From NCBI GenBank assembly GCA_009103225.1, contig RHPI01003599.1, positions 435,075 through 486,472 on the forward strand: 51,398 bases of DNA. Direction: 5' to 3'. This DNA is from Chlorokybus atmophyticus (taxonomy: Eukaryota > Streptophyta > Chlorokybophyceae > Chlorokybales > Chlorokybaceae). The notes under the pieces were generated by a model. The model was given only the letters and a program-made list of their open reading frames with translations, was not told the origin of the DNA and did no database searches. Position numbers and translations under genes: made by a program. Below are positions 23,812 through 36,712 of this stretch, in pieces; within the stretch, counting starts at the first letter, position 1, and each line of letters starts with the position of its first letter.

Positions 23812-24448
23812 CGCCGCCTCTGTCCCCAGGTAACGGCGCCACGTGGCGTCACCACGGCGAGGGGTTTGTTGATGGCTGCTGCTTGAGTGTCACGTGACGA
23901 TGTGATCACACAGAAGTGAGAGTGAGTGAGCCGTTGGTGATCGAAACGGGTTTGCTGAGCCTTTTTGAGGTCGGATCAGTGAGCCAGTCTGTGAGCTGAG
24001 CGGCGACATTGGCGGCAGCATCAGCGGCGGCGTTGTTGGCGGTGGCGGAGGTGGGGGTGTTCGAAAATGGCCGTTGCTGCGATGCAGCAGCTGCCTTGTC
24101 TAGGTTGCTGCTCCAGCAGGTGGGCACTGAGTGGCAGTTGAAGCTTGGCAGTTTATCATGATGTTTGGATGATGCAAAGGCATGTGGATTGCATGCCCAG
24201 CAGGGGTGGCACAAACAATCACCTGCATGCTTACAAGAGACTGTGACATGTTTGTCATAATGCCTAGATTTGCTTGTCGATACCGTACCGCATTGCCATG
24301 AGAGACTAATTGTACCAACTCGAGCCAGTAGCCTCGTACATATGCGCACTTCCAACTACCAACAGCGCAGTACTATGCTCTGCTGCAAAGAGCAACACAG
24401 CTGTCACTTCTGCTGATGTTAGCATCGTACTGGAGCATATGTACATAA
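23812..24448. promoter_or_regulatory. Divergent upstream region of DAW1 and the TauD-like gene
   Basis: Holds the DAW1 promoter on the minus side and probably the first, unidentified exon of the TauD-like gene on the plus side. ATG codons at about 24341 and 24438 open short frames, but neither could be joined to the known exons with confidence. 23990-24060 is GGC-rich. Confidence 0.4.
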
Positions 24449-27031
24449 CTGACTTGGTGCGTAGCCAGACGGTCACCACAGTCGTCTACACGCGCCATCA
24501 TCGCCAGCTCCCCGCCCACCCCAAAGCCAACAACAACAGCATACCCTCCAACAAGCGTCATCATCAGCACAGCAACTACTTCCAGGCGGCGCCTAATACT
24601 AGTGCGGTCATCACCCACCACCACCCCCGCCACCACAACAACAACAATAGCAACGGCGACAACGACAACGACAAGTGCGCCGTCAACAAGTGCCCACGAT
24701 GATGGCATTGGGCCGAGTGGGTCGCTACTGTATCAGGAAGTCGACTTTGACTGGGACAACAGCGGTGGTAAATATGTGTATGATGAGGATCTGTGGAGGG
24801 TTGGGGCGCCGCTGCACGGATATCCAAAACAGGTTGGTGTGTGTTGGTTGACCAAGTGGTTGTGTGAGTGTGTGTGACAAATGCAATCGTGCGTTCAGGT
24901 TGAGGGCCCCTCAGTCTGGTACGGCTCGCAGCTCGAAGCACAAAGAGACCGTTGGGTGTTTGCGATAGAGCCTGAAGACATTCGAGAGCTCGATGCCGCC
25001 CTCGCCACGTTCCATGTGGGTATTTGCATTGTGTGCGCGGCCTTCCCACAGCAGTCATGTCCAGGGTACCAGGCGGCAGTATGAAGTCTCCTCTAGTCAG
25101 CAAACAGACATTGTCAGGCATGCATGATCGTGTGCGTGCACGCGTGTGTGTTCTTGTCTAAATGTTTGTTGGTTGGATTGTTTGCTGACGTCCATGTATG
25201 TGTATCAACAAAGCCTTGGTACGCTTGAGCAGGCTTCCTCCCGACCGCTTATTGCCCTTGCACAACCGCGAGGACGCGAGCTGTTTCCGTTGTACAACCT
25301 CAGGACAAAGCTGCGTCGCATTCACAATGCGACACTCCTTGGCGGAATTGGTACACAACTCAATGCTCACCCACTCGCATGACAACACGACACCTTTTAA
25401 CAACATGCTGTCTCTGTGCAGGCCTTGCGCTGCTTCGCGGGCTGCCAGTTGATCGCTACAGTCGTGAAGACTTGGCGGCAGTGTACTTGGGGATTGGTTC
25501 TCACATGGGAGTCCCCATGTCACAGGTGCGTGTACGTTGTACATGTTGTTGCGTTGTAACATTGTTCCTCACATATGCATGTCCTCGATGTGCTCATGTC
25601 GTCGGCAACGCAGAATGCAAAGGGCCACCTGTTGGGTCACGTAAGGGACCTCGGGCACGATCCCTTGGACCCCAACACGCGCATATACGCCACGCGCGAG
25701 CGGCAATGGTTCCACACCGACTCTTGCGACATTGGTACAGACGCACGCATGCACATGCGGGCATGTGCGCGCGCTTGTGTGTATGCGCCCCGTCACACAC
25801 ACACTCACACGCGCCCACATAGACGCATACGCCATCACATGCAGATGCACGTGCACAAATGCATGTGCGCATTCACACACACACATGCAGTACCTCACCA
25901 AACATTGACGCTCTTATGCAGTTGGCCTCCTCTGCCTCCACCCCTCCCACCACGGCGGCGAGTCCAGCGTCTCCTCTTCCCACACCATCTACAACTCCCT
26001 CCTCCATCTCGCCCCTCACCTCGCCGCCACACTTGTAAAGGGCCTCTTTTTTGACCGCAAGGGCGAAATCCCACACGGGAAGCAACCGTTCTATGAGGCT
26101 TCGGTCTTCATCCAACACCAGGGGAGAGTGTACGTGAGGTTTGATAGGAATTTCGTCGTGAGGGCGCATACGAGAGGGGCGCCGCGACTCACACAGGAGC
26201 AAAGGCGTGCTATAGATGCCGTGGAACAGCTGGCGAGACGACATGCGATCAGCATGTCGCTGCAACCAGGAGATATACAGGTGATACACTTTGCTTTGTA
26301 TGATAGACCTATCATCACGAAGCACCACCACACCACACAACATGGTCCGCCTTGTCGCATTTCAGTCTAGCGCACTGCATCGTCAGGCAGCTACATGCTG
26401 CACCAACTCACTTTGACTATCATCCCCACGCACTAGCTCAGCGCTCAGTACTGTACTACAGAAGCGGCTCATGCCCGTACCGTGACAGCTTTTGAGTAAG
26501 TGAGCGAGTGAGTGAAGCTCTTACCTTGTGTCTGTTTGCTTGCGTGTCATCAGTTTCTCCACTCCCACCACACCCTCCACGCCCGCGAGTCCTTCCTCGA
26601 CTCCCCCTCCCATCCCCCACGCCACCTGCTGCGCCTGTGGCTGTCGCTCTCTGGACAAAACTGCCCAAACGCGTGGGGGTTGCCGAAGGAGATGGAGGAG
26701 CACTTCGGGCCGGCTGTTGAGGGAGGGGCGAGGTGAGGGAGGGTGTTGGTGATGATGGTGGTGGGGGTGGGGGTGACGGTGGCTTTGCTGTTGGTGTTGA
26801 TGCTGGTGGTGTTGTCATTGTTGGCGTTGTTTGTAGGTGTTGCTGTGCTTACGGTCATCGTGTGATAATAGTCGTTGTCGTTGGGGTTGGGGTTGGGGTT
26901 GGGGTTGGGGTTGGGATTGGGGTCATTGAGAGTGTTACAGTCGGTCTGACTGAGAATAACCTGTTCCTTCTTGCAGGGCGGGGATCCGGGTGCCTGGGCA
27001 GGAGCTGAAGGTGCCGCTCGAACCCGAATAG
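24449..27031 (+). CDS. TauD-family Fe(II)/2-oxoglutarate dioxygenase, 5' end unresolved
   Basis: A non-heme iron oxygenase of the TauD/TfdA-like family (double-stranded beta-helix fold). Exons: open frame to 24832, then 24899-25015, 25233-25350, 25422-25525, 25614-25734, 25922-26280, 26554-26732 and 26977-27031. The iron ligands are visible: H-T-D in QWFHTDSCDI, and the distal histidine in HSHHTLHARESF followed by the R-H-L-L-R-L-W-L cofactor segment. LLRGLPVDRYSREDLAAVYLG, IGSHMGVPMSQNAKGHLLG, HGGESSVSSSHTIYN and LQPGDIQ give the family order. Substrate is unknown; relatives include taurine, carnitine-pathway and fungal uncharacterised enzymes. The frame is open back to a TAA at 24446, through a Thr-rich stretch, with no ATG, so the start exon is missing from this call and the lower limit is only the open frame. 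The acceptor at 25232 is the least certain junction. Confidence 0.88.
26881..26922 (+). repeat. Intronic TTGGGG repeat
   Basis: Six perfect and one variant TTGGGG hexamers in the last intron of the TauD-like gene, G-rich on the coding strand. The unit equals the Tetrahymena-type telomere repeat, but a short internal run with flanking GTTGGTGTT sequence is more likely slippage. It satisfies the pattern for a G-quadruplex in the pre-mRNA. Confidence 0.85.
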
Positions 27032-28072
27032 ATAGTAGTAGCACTTGAAGCAGCATTTGAAGCATTCTGCAGCCTCACTCTGCAAACAGCTGCTGCTGTT
27101 GCGTGCACACCTCGCCAAACGATTGCGAGTGCATCATCAGAGTGTCGGGAAAGCACATGCAGCATCCAGGATTACACGGATGATCCAATCAGGCTGGCCC
27201 CAAGCCGAGCACACGTGAGATGTCCCGCAGCTTGCGTGTGCTTTGCTAGTTAGCAGGGTCACAACAGCCCAGTAACTCTCCATCACTCATGATGGTGATG
27301 ATGATGCCCGAGAATGTAAGCATGCGTGCAGTAAGCCCAACACATGTAAACATTATGGATGTGAGAGAGTATGCGCATGAGAGACGGTGTGCAACATTGG
27401 TGGACTCGAAATGTGGCACTTGTAGTTGCAGCGTGCATGCGCGTGTGCTGAAGCGCCAGCAGTCCGACCAGCAAACGGCCCGTGTTCGCAAAGCGTGGCC
27501 CCGCTGCAGGTGCGCTGCTCAATTGATTGCTGTGAGGCGCGTGGGCTGAAGTTGAGCTGTTTGTTGCTGTTTTGCTTATACAGTTCTTAGGTGCACATCT
27601 CCCGGAGCCATCTCTCCAAGTCATTACCAGTTGTTGTGCAAGTTTACTTACCTACGATTCAATGTTGGCGATATGCTGCACCAGTGGACGTTGTGCGTAT
27701 GACTCTCGCATACTGTGCCTGTGTTTAGATAAACGAGGAAACATTTATGACATGCGTGCATCGCACATGCAGCTGTTGCACCAGCCGTCTCATCAATGAT
27801 CAGAAGCTCGCCTTCGTGTTGGCAAGACAATTGTTGTCAAGACTGACAAGACAACGGTTGCTTTTATGCAATACACAATAATTACTTCATGGCCAACAAA
27901 GCGCCTACCTGCTTGCATGGAGTTTGCTTCCCCTTTTAGATGCACTGTTGCGTGCACACCACAACAGAAGGTTTTCCGCACTTGTGTGGCATACACAGTT
28001 GAACAGCTTGCATACAACAACCACAACAACAACCAATCCTATACGCGTGCGTGCACGAGTGCGACTTGATGC
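27032..28072. other. Convergent intergenic region, no gene recognised
   Basis: One kilobase between the 3' ends of the TauD-like gene (+) and the secreted propeller gene (-). Short open frames show no family signature. An A11 run at 28079-28089 sits at the stop of the minus gene, encoding its Phe residues. Confidence 0.5.
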
Positions 28073-30948
28073 CTACCAAAAAAAAAAACCTTGTGCTCGC
28101 GACACATCCTCCGCCACTCTATCCACGCTTAGCGGTTGCACGAGCGTGAACGTCGCGTCGCCGTACCGCCCGCCGTACTGCGCGGACGTGGTGAGGTGAG
28201 TCATCTTGCCGTACACGTCGAAGATGAGGTGCGGCCTCTCGCGACGAGTCAACGATAGTTGTGAGCCATCCGTTAGATCAACCACGCCGCCGTATGCGTC
28301 ACCGCCGCCCTTGCCGTAAACCCACTTGATGCCGTCCCTGGATAGAGGCATGTTTGTCATAAGGCAACATGCGTGTGTGCGTGTCCACTTGTTGCTTGCC
28401 TGCTGTACGCGTGGCCGCCGCACACGATGCATCCGTCCATGTGATGAAAGATTGCATGGAAGTTGCCATCGATGTCGAGGTAGACGTACGGGTCTGCGCA
28501 TACGACTCAACATTGTAAGACGCGTTGCGTGCATGCAGAGCGTGCAGACTCAGATACGCAACGACACAGTTGCAAGCACATGCACGCACGCCGTGCGTGT
28601 GCATACACAAGTGCCCACGCATTTCAACTCATGCATACTCACACGGATGCACAGATGCGTGTGTATGTGTGCGCGCGCGCACACACAAACACACCCGTGC
28701 AGTGCATTCCAGGTCCATTCGAAGATGCACATGCTTGCGCGCGAGCTTGTGCACACACGCACACGCGCGCACGCATGCGGGCAACCATGCGCACTCGCAG
28801 GCGCACGCTTACTCGCACAACCATGTGCACATGCGCACGAAACCCCACCTTCCGTGCCTATGCCCGCGATGTGTGGAAACAGGTCCCCCCCCTCCTGTCT
28901 GTACGTCCCCGGCTCCCTCCAGTCCCCCGCCCTCGCGACGTGGACACGCGACCCCCGCTCGTCCCAGCTTCGCCACAGACCCACCAGCGAACCGTTGCGC
29001 AGGATCACGGGGGCGAAGTTGGTGTCGACTTGCTGGTGGAGGACCTGGGGAGGAGGAGGGAGTGTGTGGGTGGGGTATGAGAGATACTGCTACTACTACT
29101 ACTGCTGCTTGCCTGTACGGGTGTGGACCAGGGGCCGGTGGGTTTTAGGGACCATGACATGTAGGTGGGGTCGTTGTTGTTGCTGGGGGGGAGGGGGTGG
29201 CTCTTGCGTGGTGGGGCGTCGCAGTCGTGTGGTCCTGCGTGCAAGTGAGTGTGAGCCACAGTACGAACAATGTGTGCGCACGAGTGCCTATGTGCGAGTG
29301 CGCGCTTGCGCTCGCGCGCGTGTGTGCGCAACTGTGAGCACGTGCATGCGTGTGTGCGAGTGGGTGTGCGTGCGCGCATGTGCCATGTCATGCGATCTGC
29401 AAGCACAAGCGGTACCCGTGGACCCGTCCTGGCACTGGCACAGCACCCGTCCGCTCGGCATCTTCGCCGTGAAGTACATGACATACTCTCCTGTCGGCGC
29501 GCGCACCACGTCCGGCTCATGCGCAAACACCGGCCACACCTTTCACAAAGACCACATATTCACCCACCCACCCACGCACCCACCCACATACCCACATACC
29601 TCTTGTTGGCGTGTGTACGGTCCCGAGGGGTCCCGCGAGGACGCGCGCACGATGCGGGAGTTGAGCTCCCACGCGTTGATGCCGCAGTGGCAAGCCATCT
29701 CCGCCGCCCACATGTGGTACTCGCCGTTGTCGGCGCGCACCACCGCGCCGCCCCAGGAGGAGACATTGCGACCGGCCTCGACCCAACGGTAACCTGGTGA
29801 GGAGGAGGATGCGAATGTCAGTTAAGAGCATTGAGCGTGCGTGTGCGTGTGTGTGTCGCCGTGTGCATGCGCAGGAGCACACCAGTAGATATGTGCATGC
29901 ATGCGCACATGAACAGCTGCGCGATTCCTTTGTGCACGCTTGCGTGCCCCTGCGTGTGCGTGTGTGCGCGAGTGTACATGCGTGCGCGTGCGCGCGTGCA
30001 TGTCCGTGCAAGCGTGCGCACGCGTGCGCACACGAGAGCGTGAGCATGCGCGTGCGTGGGCGTGCGTATGAGTAGTATATGTGACTAGTGTCTGCATCCT
30101 ACCCAGTTGTTGTTTGTCGACCGGCAGTAGGTCCAATGCTCCGCAGTCTCCTCCCTTCCATCCCCGGTCGCACGCGCACGCCCCGTTCCGACACTTGCCG
30201 TTCAGCGAGCAGTCCTCGTCGCTCGCGCATGACTCCACGGCCGCAGCGTTGGATGAGGATGATGATGGGAACACCAAGCTGCGGACAAGGTGGTGAATAC
30301 GAGCGTGCATGTGGTGTTACACACATGCGAACCAAGCAGCATAACCTAACATATCCACGCGAGCACGCACGTGCGTGCTCTTGTCATTTGTTCTATCCAA
30401 ACCAAGTGTTGCAGTCAGTGTAGTGTGTGTTGACCTGTTTAGTTTTTTTTCTTGATGCTCCCTTATTACAATGCAACACCAACTACTTTCTAGAACTCGC
30501 AAGGCCACCTCAGATCATTTAGCACAGGCCTTGACACAACGCACTTTGAATCGTGTGTCTGAATTTCCCAGAATGCGCTTGGGATCGCTGTTGGTAGTTT
30601 AGCTGGCAGTTTGGCAAACTCAACAACCTGACCTGCCTTGACTTGCGAAAGAAAGAACACTTGAAACCAACATTGTTCTGTGACGCAAGCATGCACTGTG
30701 AGGCAGGTTGCACTGATTGCTCTTCGGTTTCAAGTGAGCACTGCTGTTCAGCATGCAATTTGATTGACTTAGTTTAGCAAGCATTCACTGCCAAAGTCAA
30801 CAAGCACACTCTGCATGTGTGTAACCGCACGCCCATACCTGCCTCCGTCTTGCAGCACCGTCCCTCGCAACGCCGCCGAGGCCGCCGCCTCGGACACCAC
30901 CAGCGCCCACAACAGCAACCATGACGGTGCCAACGACCTGCGCTCCAT
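28073..30948 (-). CDS. Secreted EGF-domain protein with five-bladed propeller, glycosyl-hydrolase-43-like
   Basis: Eight exons on the minus strand: 30839-30948, 30103-30278, 29600-29793, 29416-29539, 29119-29234, 28849-29044, 28400-28493 and 28073-28337, giving 424 residues. Residues 1-25 look like a signal peptide (basic start, then WLLLWALVVSEAAASA). An EGF-like domain has six cysteines at 54, 60, 66, 71, 73 and 82. The rest shows beta-propeller repeats: GEYHMWAAEMACHCGINAW, VRASSRDPSGPYT, HEPDVVRAPTGEYVMYF, TEDPYVYLDIDGNFHAIFHH and GHAYSRDGIKW. These resemble the five-bladed GH43/arabinanase-levansucrase fold seen in algal and protist secreted proteins. Acidic residues in blade positions (the D and E of HEPDVV and TEDPYVY) could be catalytic, but activity is unproven. 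Intron 7 has a GC donor. It is divergent from SPT4. Confidence 0.82.
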
Positions 30949-31193
30949 CGTCCCCCGCCTGGCCTGGCCTGGCCTGGCCTGGCCTGGTCGAGCCTGTGGC
31001 CTGATCAGGCCACCAGTGGCAAATTTTCATGCAAATGCGCTGACTTTCCGCGGCGGCGGAGGAGGATCAGGCGGCTGCGGCGGCGGCGGCGGAGGAGGAG
31101 GAGGAGGAGGTGGTGGTGGTGGTGGAGGACAAAGAGGGGTGGTGTTCAAAGAGTAGTAGAGTAGTGGGTTCAGTCAGCCAGCAGCGTTTCAGC
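30949..31193. promoter_or_regulatory. Divergent promoter region with GGCCT array and palindrome
   Basis: 245 bp between the secreted propeller gene and SPT4 starts. 30957-30987 is five to six tandem CCTGG/GGCCT units. 30996-31013 is a perfect 18-bp palindrome, GTGGCCTGATCAGGCCAC, built on the same GGCCT core. A GGC/GGA-rich run follows (31051-31130). ATGCAAAT at about 31029-31036 resembles an octamer motif. Confidence 0.55.
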
Positions 31194-33156
<1,963 letters not shown>

Positions 33157-33643
33157 CAGAGACATGTTGTTGGCGTAGACATTAGGCATGTGCATCGCAT
33201 GATGCAGGTATGTTGTTTCTGTACAGTTATTGGGCGGTTGTATCTGCCAAGCGACAAGTACTGGCATTGGTTTGTGTGCTGGACACATAACGTTGTAACA
33301 GATTGTTGCAAGTTTTGGCGTACACTCTGGATGCTGATGAAGTTGAGACATTGTCGCTGTGTTGTTCGCAATCAAGCCATTTGCAACTTACAGCATTTGT
33401 TGAAGCGAACGATGCATTTCGGCAGTTAACGTATCGGGTGCCTGGAAAGTTGGGCAAGCTGCGATACATGCATATATACAATGGTTGGCAACGCTGAATG
33501 CCACATAATCAACTAATTTGATGTGGAAGAACAACCGCAAGTCAACTTGTTGCGGTCCCACTGCCATTGCTTGCTAAAGGTGCACTACTCAGGTTGTCAC
33601 TAGCTGAAAATGGCTTGTAGCAGAGGTAGATCAGGGAGGATTA
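33157..33643. other. Interval between SPT4 and the F-box cluster, possible orphan exon
   Basis: At about 33303-33497 a plus-strand open frame reads LAYTLDADEVETLSLCC and ends GKLGKLRYMHIYNGWQR. Its composition is protein-like but there is no ATG, no partner exon and no recognised family. Otherwise nothing is seen. Confidence 0.3.
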
Positions 33644-34580
33644 CTACAACTTCAGCGCTGCCAGATTTCGCCGACACGATGGAATGCGCTGAGAAGCACA
33701 ACACTCTATTGCAGGGGAGCACATGTGTTTGAACAAAATCTGCAATCGATACGGTTCTGAGTATGACGGCTTGCTTACAAGTACAAAGCCGTTATAAGGC
33801 ATGCGTGTCTCTGAAGACCACAGAGTGCCCTCGTGCAGTAGCGCGTGCTCATCAAATGTCACCCTAAACAGAAAGCAACCAGGCCATTGCTGTCCAGACT
33901 GCAGAGTAGGAGTAAAGTGCCAAAACCCATATGCCAGTTGTTTGGGAGGCAGAAAATACGATCCGAACCAAAGGCTGGCATGAACTTGCGCGTCAACACG
34001 TCTCAAAATGCCATCGCTCCTGTGCAATTGAAACAGCCCAGGGATGGTCTTGTGCATGAATGTCCGCAGCTTGTCCTCAGCCGCTTCCAAGGCAAAGCTG
34101 CTACGGCGAGTGGGCGGTGTGTGTGTCGATATGACAAGGCCCCCATTGTGCGTTTCCATGGACCTGTGAGGCTTCTTCTCCGACGCAGAGCCGGAACAAG
34201 AAGGTATCTGTCGCCATCATGCAATATGCAAAAGAACACGCAGCTTTCGTGGCTCTGTGTCTGATCCGGATCCGAAAGTACTGAAAGAGGTTGTAACAGC
34301 TGCGCACGTGCTCCATCAGCCCTGGGAATTCCGGTCCAGTGCTCCTTGTGGTGTGCAGCTTCAACTGCGAGAGTGGTCTGTTTCCATTCTTGTTGACGCA
34401 GCGCATGCACGCCAGGTCCCTCGTGCAGAGCTTACTGAGGATGAGCTGCAGAAGGTCAAAGTTCTCCAGCACCTGAGCTTGGCTCGAGTGTGCTAGATTT
34501 GGGTTGAAGTGGACATTGGCAGCAGCGAATTGAGCAGCCCTCCTGGCTGCACTCCTGGTCTGCATTGTTCCTCTCTGCAA
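33644..34580 (-). pseudogene. F-box family copy A, frameshifted
   Basis: A broken member of the local F-box family. It opens with MQRGTMQTRSAARRAAQ, then the F-box-like VLENFDLLQLILSKL and RDLACMRCV. The reading then hops between all three frames: WKQTTLAVEAAHHKEHW, then EFPGLMEHVRSC, then SHESCVFFCILHDGDRYLLV, and finally the long open tail (34159-33644) with TPPTRRSSFALEAAEDKL and IPGLFQLHRSDGILRRVDAQV. At least three indels are needed, so it is unlikely to make protein. It is head to head with copy B, about 2.1 kb away, and shares upstream sequence with copies B and C. Confidence 0.8.
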
Positions 34581-34751
34581 AACGGAGTCCTTGCTTCATG
34601 ACATGCACTTGAAGCCTGATTGAAGCGATACGCCCAAAGTCAGGCGTATGGCTTCAGTCAGGCTTCATTGGTGAAGGGCCATCATATGGAGCTGCTGCGT
34701 TGGCAGTAAATATGAATCGCATTGCCTTCTCACCACTGGCCAAAGAGCAGC

Positions 34752-34799
34752 ACAGTGTTCCAGCTATCGTGCCAGCTGGCACGATAGCTTCAACACTGT
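34752..34799. repeat. 48-bp palindrome upstream of F-box copy A
   Basis: The inner 28 bp (34762-34789) is perfectly palindromic, centred on CCAGCTGG. Outer arms ACAGTGTT and AACACTGT extend it to 48 bp with two mismatched pairs. It lies 172-219 bp upstream of the copy A start. Related elements lie at similar distances from copies B and C. Confidence 0.85.
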
Positions 34800-35789
34800 A
34801 CTGCATGCAGCTGAGGACTTCGCAGCAACGCGCAACATTTCTAGGAATCATCGTCGTTCACAACTGGCAACTCAGTCACAGTGCTGCTTGCAAGACATGT
34901 TTGCTTCTTTGATAGCGCTTGACCGTACTGCCATCAAGCACGGTTTGTGAAACCGCTGCTAGGCAACTGTGGCTTGACAGCTGCAGCTATCATACACACT
35001 CATCACAACCCTGAAGCACTACATCAAGGACTTACAACCGGCTTCAAGCACACTGTCAACACATAGCAGTCTACCAACCTTCGCCAGCAGTCGAAGCTCC
35101 GCAGTCCCATCTGCAGTGGTGATGACAGCACCGCTGCCTCTGCCCTTACCACGCTTGCTGGCAGGCCCGCTCCACGCACACTGGCAGCCTTGGCTTCACA
35201 TGCTCCCGTTCACCGCAGCATGCTAGGCATCATCATTACCAACGCCACCGCACCGCCTTGCGCATGCCCTACCACCGCCTCGTTGCCGAGGCAGCCAAAG
35301 CAACGTTCCAACCCCTGCTGCAGCCCCAGCTTGGGTCCCCGCCACCGCCGCCGGCAGCGCTGCCGGTGCTAGCTCAGCACAGCACTCCAGAGCAAAGCTG
35401 TGTGAAGCTGCTGTGCTTGCGACATACAACACACAGCTTGCTGCCACCATGCATGCGCAACTTCAGAACGCTTGCGCAACTTCAGAACGCTTGCGCATGC
35501 ATGGTTCAGAAGTCGGGGAGTCACAATCGTTTCTTACTTATGACTTATGACTTGCAAAGCTTGCATGTGCAGCAAACAATGCTTGTCCTGAAGGGAATCT
35601 TTTCGTGCCAACCCACACTTGATATGTACACTGACTGTCGCGTACGTGTGGAAATCTGAACAGCATATGGTTTGCATGTGCAACCTCCCTAGTATTGCCA
35701 GCACGTGCAAGCTGAAGAACGTCCGAGACAAAAGGCTTGCGACTCCGTATGGTTTGCTGCATGTGCAAGTGGTTGCAAGTGCATGTGCA

Positions 35790-35856
35790 TGTGCAAGCAC
35801 TCTGAAGCTTGCCATGCATGTGACACATGCATGGCAAGCTTCAGAGTGCTTGCACA
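35790..35856. repeat. 67-bp perfect palindrome at the centre of the inverted F-box pair
   Basis: Arms 35790-35822 and 35824-35856 (33 bp each) are exactly complementary around a single base at 35823. The arm carries GCAAGCACTCTGAAGCTTGCC. It marks the middle of the head-to-head A/B duplication, a position expected for a fold-back or template-switch junction. Confidence 0.9.
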
Positions 35857-36493
35857 AGCATGGCAATTGCATGGCGGCAACAAGCTGTGTGTGGCAAAAG
35901 TTGCACAGCACAGCACAGCAGCTTAGCGCATAGCACCATCACGGCATGCTTTGCTCTGGAGTGCTGTGCTGGGGCGGTGGCGCCGGCGACGGCGGCGGCG
36001 GCCGCGGGGCCAGCTGGGCGCAAGCGACAGAAATGTTGTTGATTTCCTTGGAGGAGGAGGCGGTGGGAGATGAGGTGGCGATCGTGATGACCTTGCGTGC
36101 TGCTGTGACGGGAGCATGCGCCCAGGCTATCAGTGCGTGTGCGAGCGGGACGACAACTAGCGTGGTAGGGCAACGTCAGTCGTGCTGTCATCGCTACCTT
36201 GGCTAGGGCCGTTGAGCCTCAAAGCTGGCCAATGTTGGTAGACTGCTATTCAACAGTTGTTGTCGGAGCCTCCGTCAGTCTCTGGGACAATCAGCCTGAA
36301 GCTGTTTCTTCAAGTGCTTGCTGTCGTCCTTTAGATTTGCCAAGATTGAGGAGGGCATTACGGGCAAGTGCTCATCAGCTAAAGGTAAATGTGTCTTGCA
36401 CTTTACAACTGTGACTGAGCTGCCAGAACAATAGGCTACTACGAAGTCTTTGTTTGCATGCTATCAATAATTGCATGACATTACAGTGCAGCA

Positions 36494-36530
36494 CAGTGTG
36501 CCAGCTGGCACCACGATGGCTGGCACACTG
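36494..36530. repeat. Inverted repeat upstream of F-box copy B
   Basis: CAGTGTGCCAGC at 36494-36505 pairs exactly with GCTGGCACACTG at 36519-36530 (13-base loop). It is about 185-220 bp upstream of copy B and related in sequence to the elements beside copies A and C. Confidence 0.85.
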
Positions 36531-36712
36531 GCACTAGTCGCTCTGAAGCTAGTGCTTGCAAAGCAACGGCGAGTAAGCTCTACTACCAGTGTAGCAGCTT
36601 CATCAAGTTGCACTCCATCAGTCAAACAATCACTTGAATGCAGTCACACCTGGCATGGGAAATAATCGCTTGTCGGTAAATAATAAAGACTCTATGTCAT
36701 GCAGTGAGGGAA

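Larger units (their letters stand above)
34581..36712. repeat. Inverted duplicated flanks between F-box copies A and B
   Basis: The upstream regions of copies A (minus) and B (plus) are mirror images. CTCTGGAGTGCTGTGCTG-type sequence lies at about 35952-35970 and, reversed, near 35376-35394; each is followed by a GC-rich run and then a CCAGCTGGCA palindrome nearer the F-box start. The centre holds the 67-bp palindrome and a 19-bp direct repeat (about 35460-35497). Open frames here are low complexity and unsupported. Confidence 0.7.

Noticed and set aside
28326-29792. 488-residue plus-strand ORF
   Set aside because: It is antisense to five confirmed exons of the secreted propeller gene, is His/Cys/Arg-rich and has no family signature.
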